From Augochlora pura (lineage: Eukaryota > Arthropoda > Insecta > Hymenoptera > Halictidae): DNA of 64,000 nt. The notes below the pieces were generated by a model, which was not told the DNA's origin, did not search any database, and worked only from the letters and a program-made list of their open reading frames with translations. Below, in pieces: positions 63,461-64,000 of this stretch. Numbering within the stretch: position 1 is the first letter of the stretch; the number at the start of each line of letters is the position of its first letter. Where the stretch lies: assembly GCF_028453695.1 (NCBI RefSeq), contig NC_135774.1, forward strand, positions 21,328,001 through 21,392,000. Reading direction: 5' to 3'. A program made the position numbers and the translations under genes.

Positions 63461-64000
63461 CTGGAGGAACCCTTTGATATCTCTCCTGTCTACTCAGTCG
63501 AATCAGCCAACGTCTCTTCATCACGTGGTGCTGTAGCCAATGTGTACGAATGTCACGATTTGAGTATGGGTCGTTGTCAGAGGTATCAAAGGGGTAGACA
63601 ACTTCCAGTACATGCACTTATCCATCAACGTCGTGTCTGAATTAATTTGTTTCGAAAAAAGAAGGAAAATGGAAAAAAGATACGAGCACAAATTTTCGCA
63701 TTTAGTCGTAATATCATGTATATTCCATACATTTTGTATATTTTATTAGCAAAATGCATTATTTAATCACATCTGTACATTAAACCGTTTGAGAATGGAC
63801 GTTGTTTAACATATACTCTGAATGATTGGTCCACAAGATTAGTATTTGGACTGACCAACTATTTGTGATACACGGTGCACATTGTGGAAAAACTCAGTCA
63901 AGACGTGAGATATACAAAATTTTTTATTCCTAGTTTGAAAGCTAGTTTTTTGCCTTGTGTGAAATCTTTTACAATGAAACTGGTAAAGGAATCGCTTGCT
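63461..64000 (+). other. Spred: Spred 3' UTR, runs off the window
   Basis: Sequence after the Spred stop codon. No AATAAA is seen up to the window end, so the transcript probably continues beyond it. No other gene seen. Confidence 0.5.

Overview
The window is eukaryotic, AT-rich insect DNA with intron-split genes bounded by GT/AG. The proteins look arthropod, and the abundant TTAA-flanked miniature elements, purine-rich leaders and compact gene cluster suggest a hymenopteran, probably a bee. That placement is an inference; no species marker was seen. Layout: positions 1-32829 are almost entirely one gene, minibrain (mnb, the DYRK1A-type kinase), on the plus strand. It has a GA-rich leader with upstream ORFs, a first coding exon at 1305-1464, a first intron of about 19.5 kb, and seven further coding exons. 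A competing ten-codon terminal exon lies at 28999-29030. Intron 1 contains a GC-rich pyrimidine tract (9.7-11.3 kb), two related mariner-like MITEs, several piggyBac-like (TTAA) MITEs including one nested inside another, and a 31-bp tandem repeat. Positions 32830-39151 hold the mnb 3' region, a large CTA/CCA microsatellite and a dispersed repeat. From 39 kb the window is a tight cluster of housekeeping and signalling genes: Pms2 (+, mismatch repair), Grwd1 (-, WD-repeat chaperone), a diphosphoinositol-polyphosphate Nudix hydrolase (-), Ndufv2 (-, complex I 24 kDa subunit), Gtf2h4/Tfb2 (+, TFIIH p52), cyclin C (-, Mediator kinase module) and Spred (+, EVH1/Sprouty-type Ras-MAPK inhibitor). Pms2/Grwd1 and Gtf2h4/CycC are convergent pairs. 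Ndufv2/Gtf2h4 and CycC/Spred are divergent pairs. All eight coding models close in frame across every splice junction read by eye, giving about 694, 684, 460, 183, 243, 467, 266 and 428 residues. No pathway unites the genes. Minibrain and Spred are signalling proteins, cyclin C and p52 belong to the Pol II transcription machinery, and the others act in DNA repair, ribosome or histone handling, inositol pyrophosphate turnover and respiration. No bacterial-type system, CRISPR array, rRNA or convincing tRNA was found. The most unusual content is structural: nested TTAA MITEs, a 1.57 kb compound inverted repeat at 47.6-49.2 kb whose arms are each an internal duplication, a repeat family that recurs near the promoters of the cluster genes, the alternative mnb C-terminus, and a large low-complexity insertion inside the Spred EVH1 domain.
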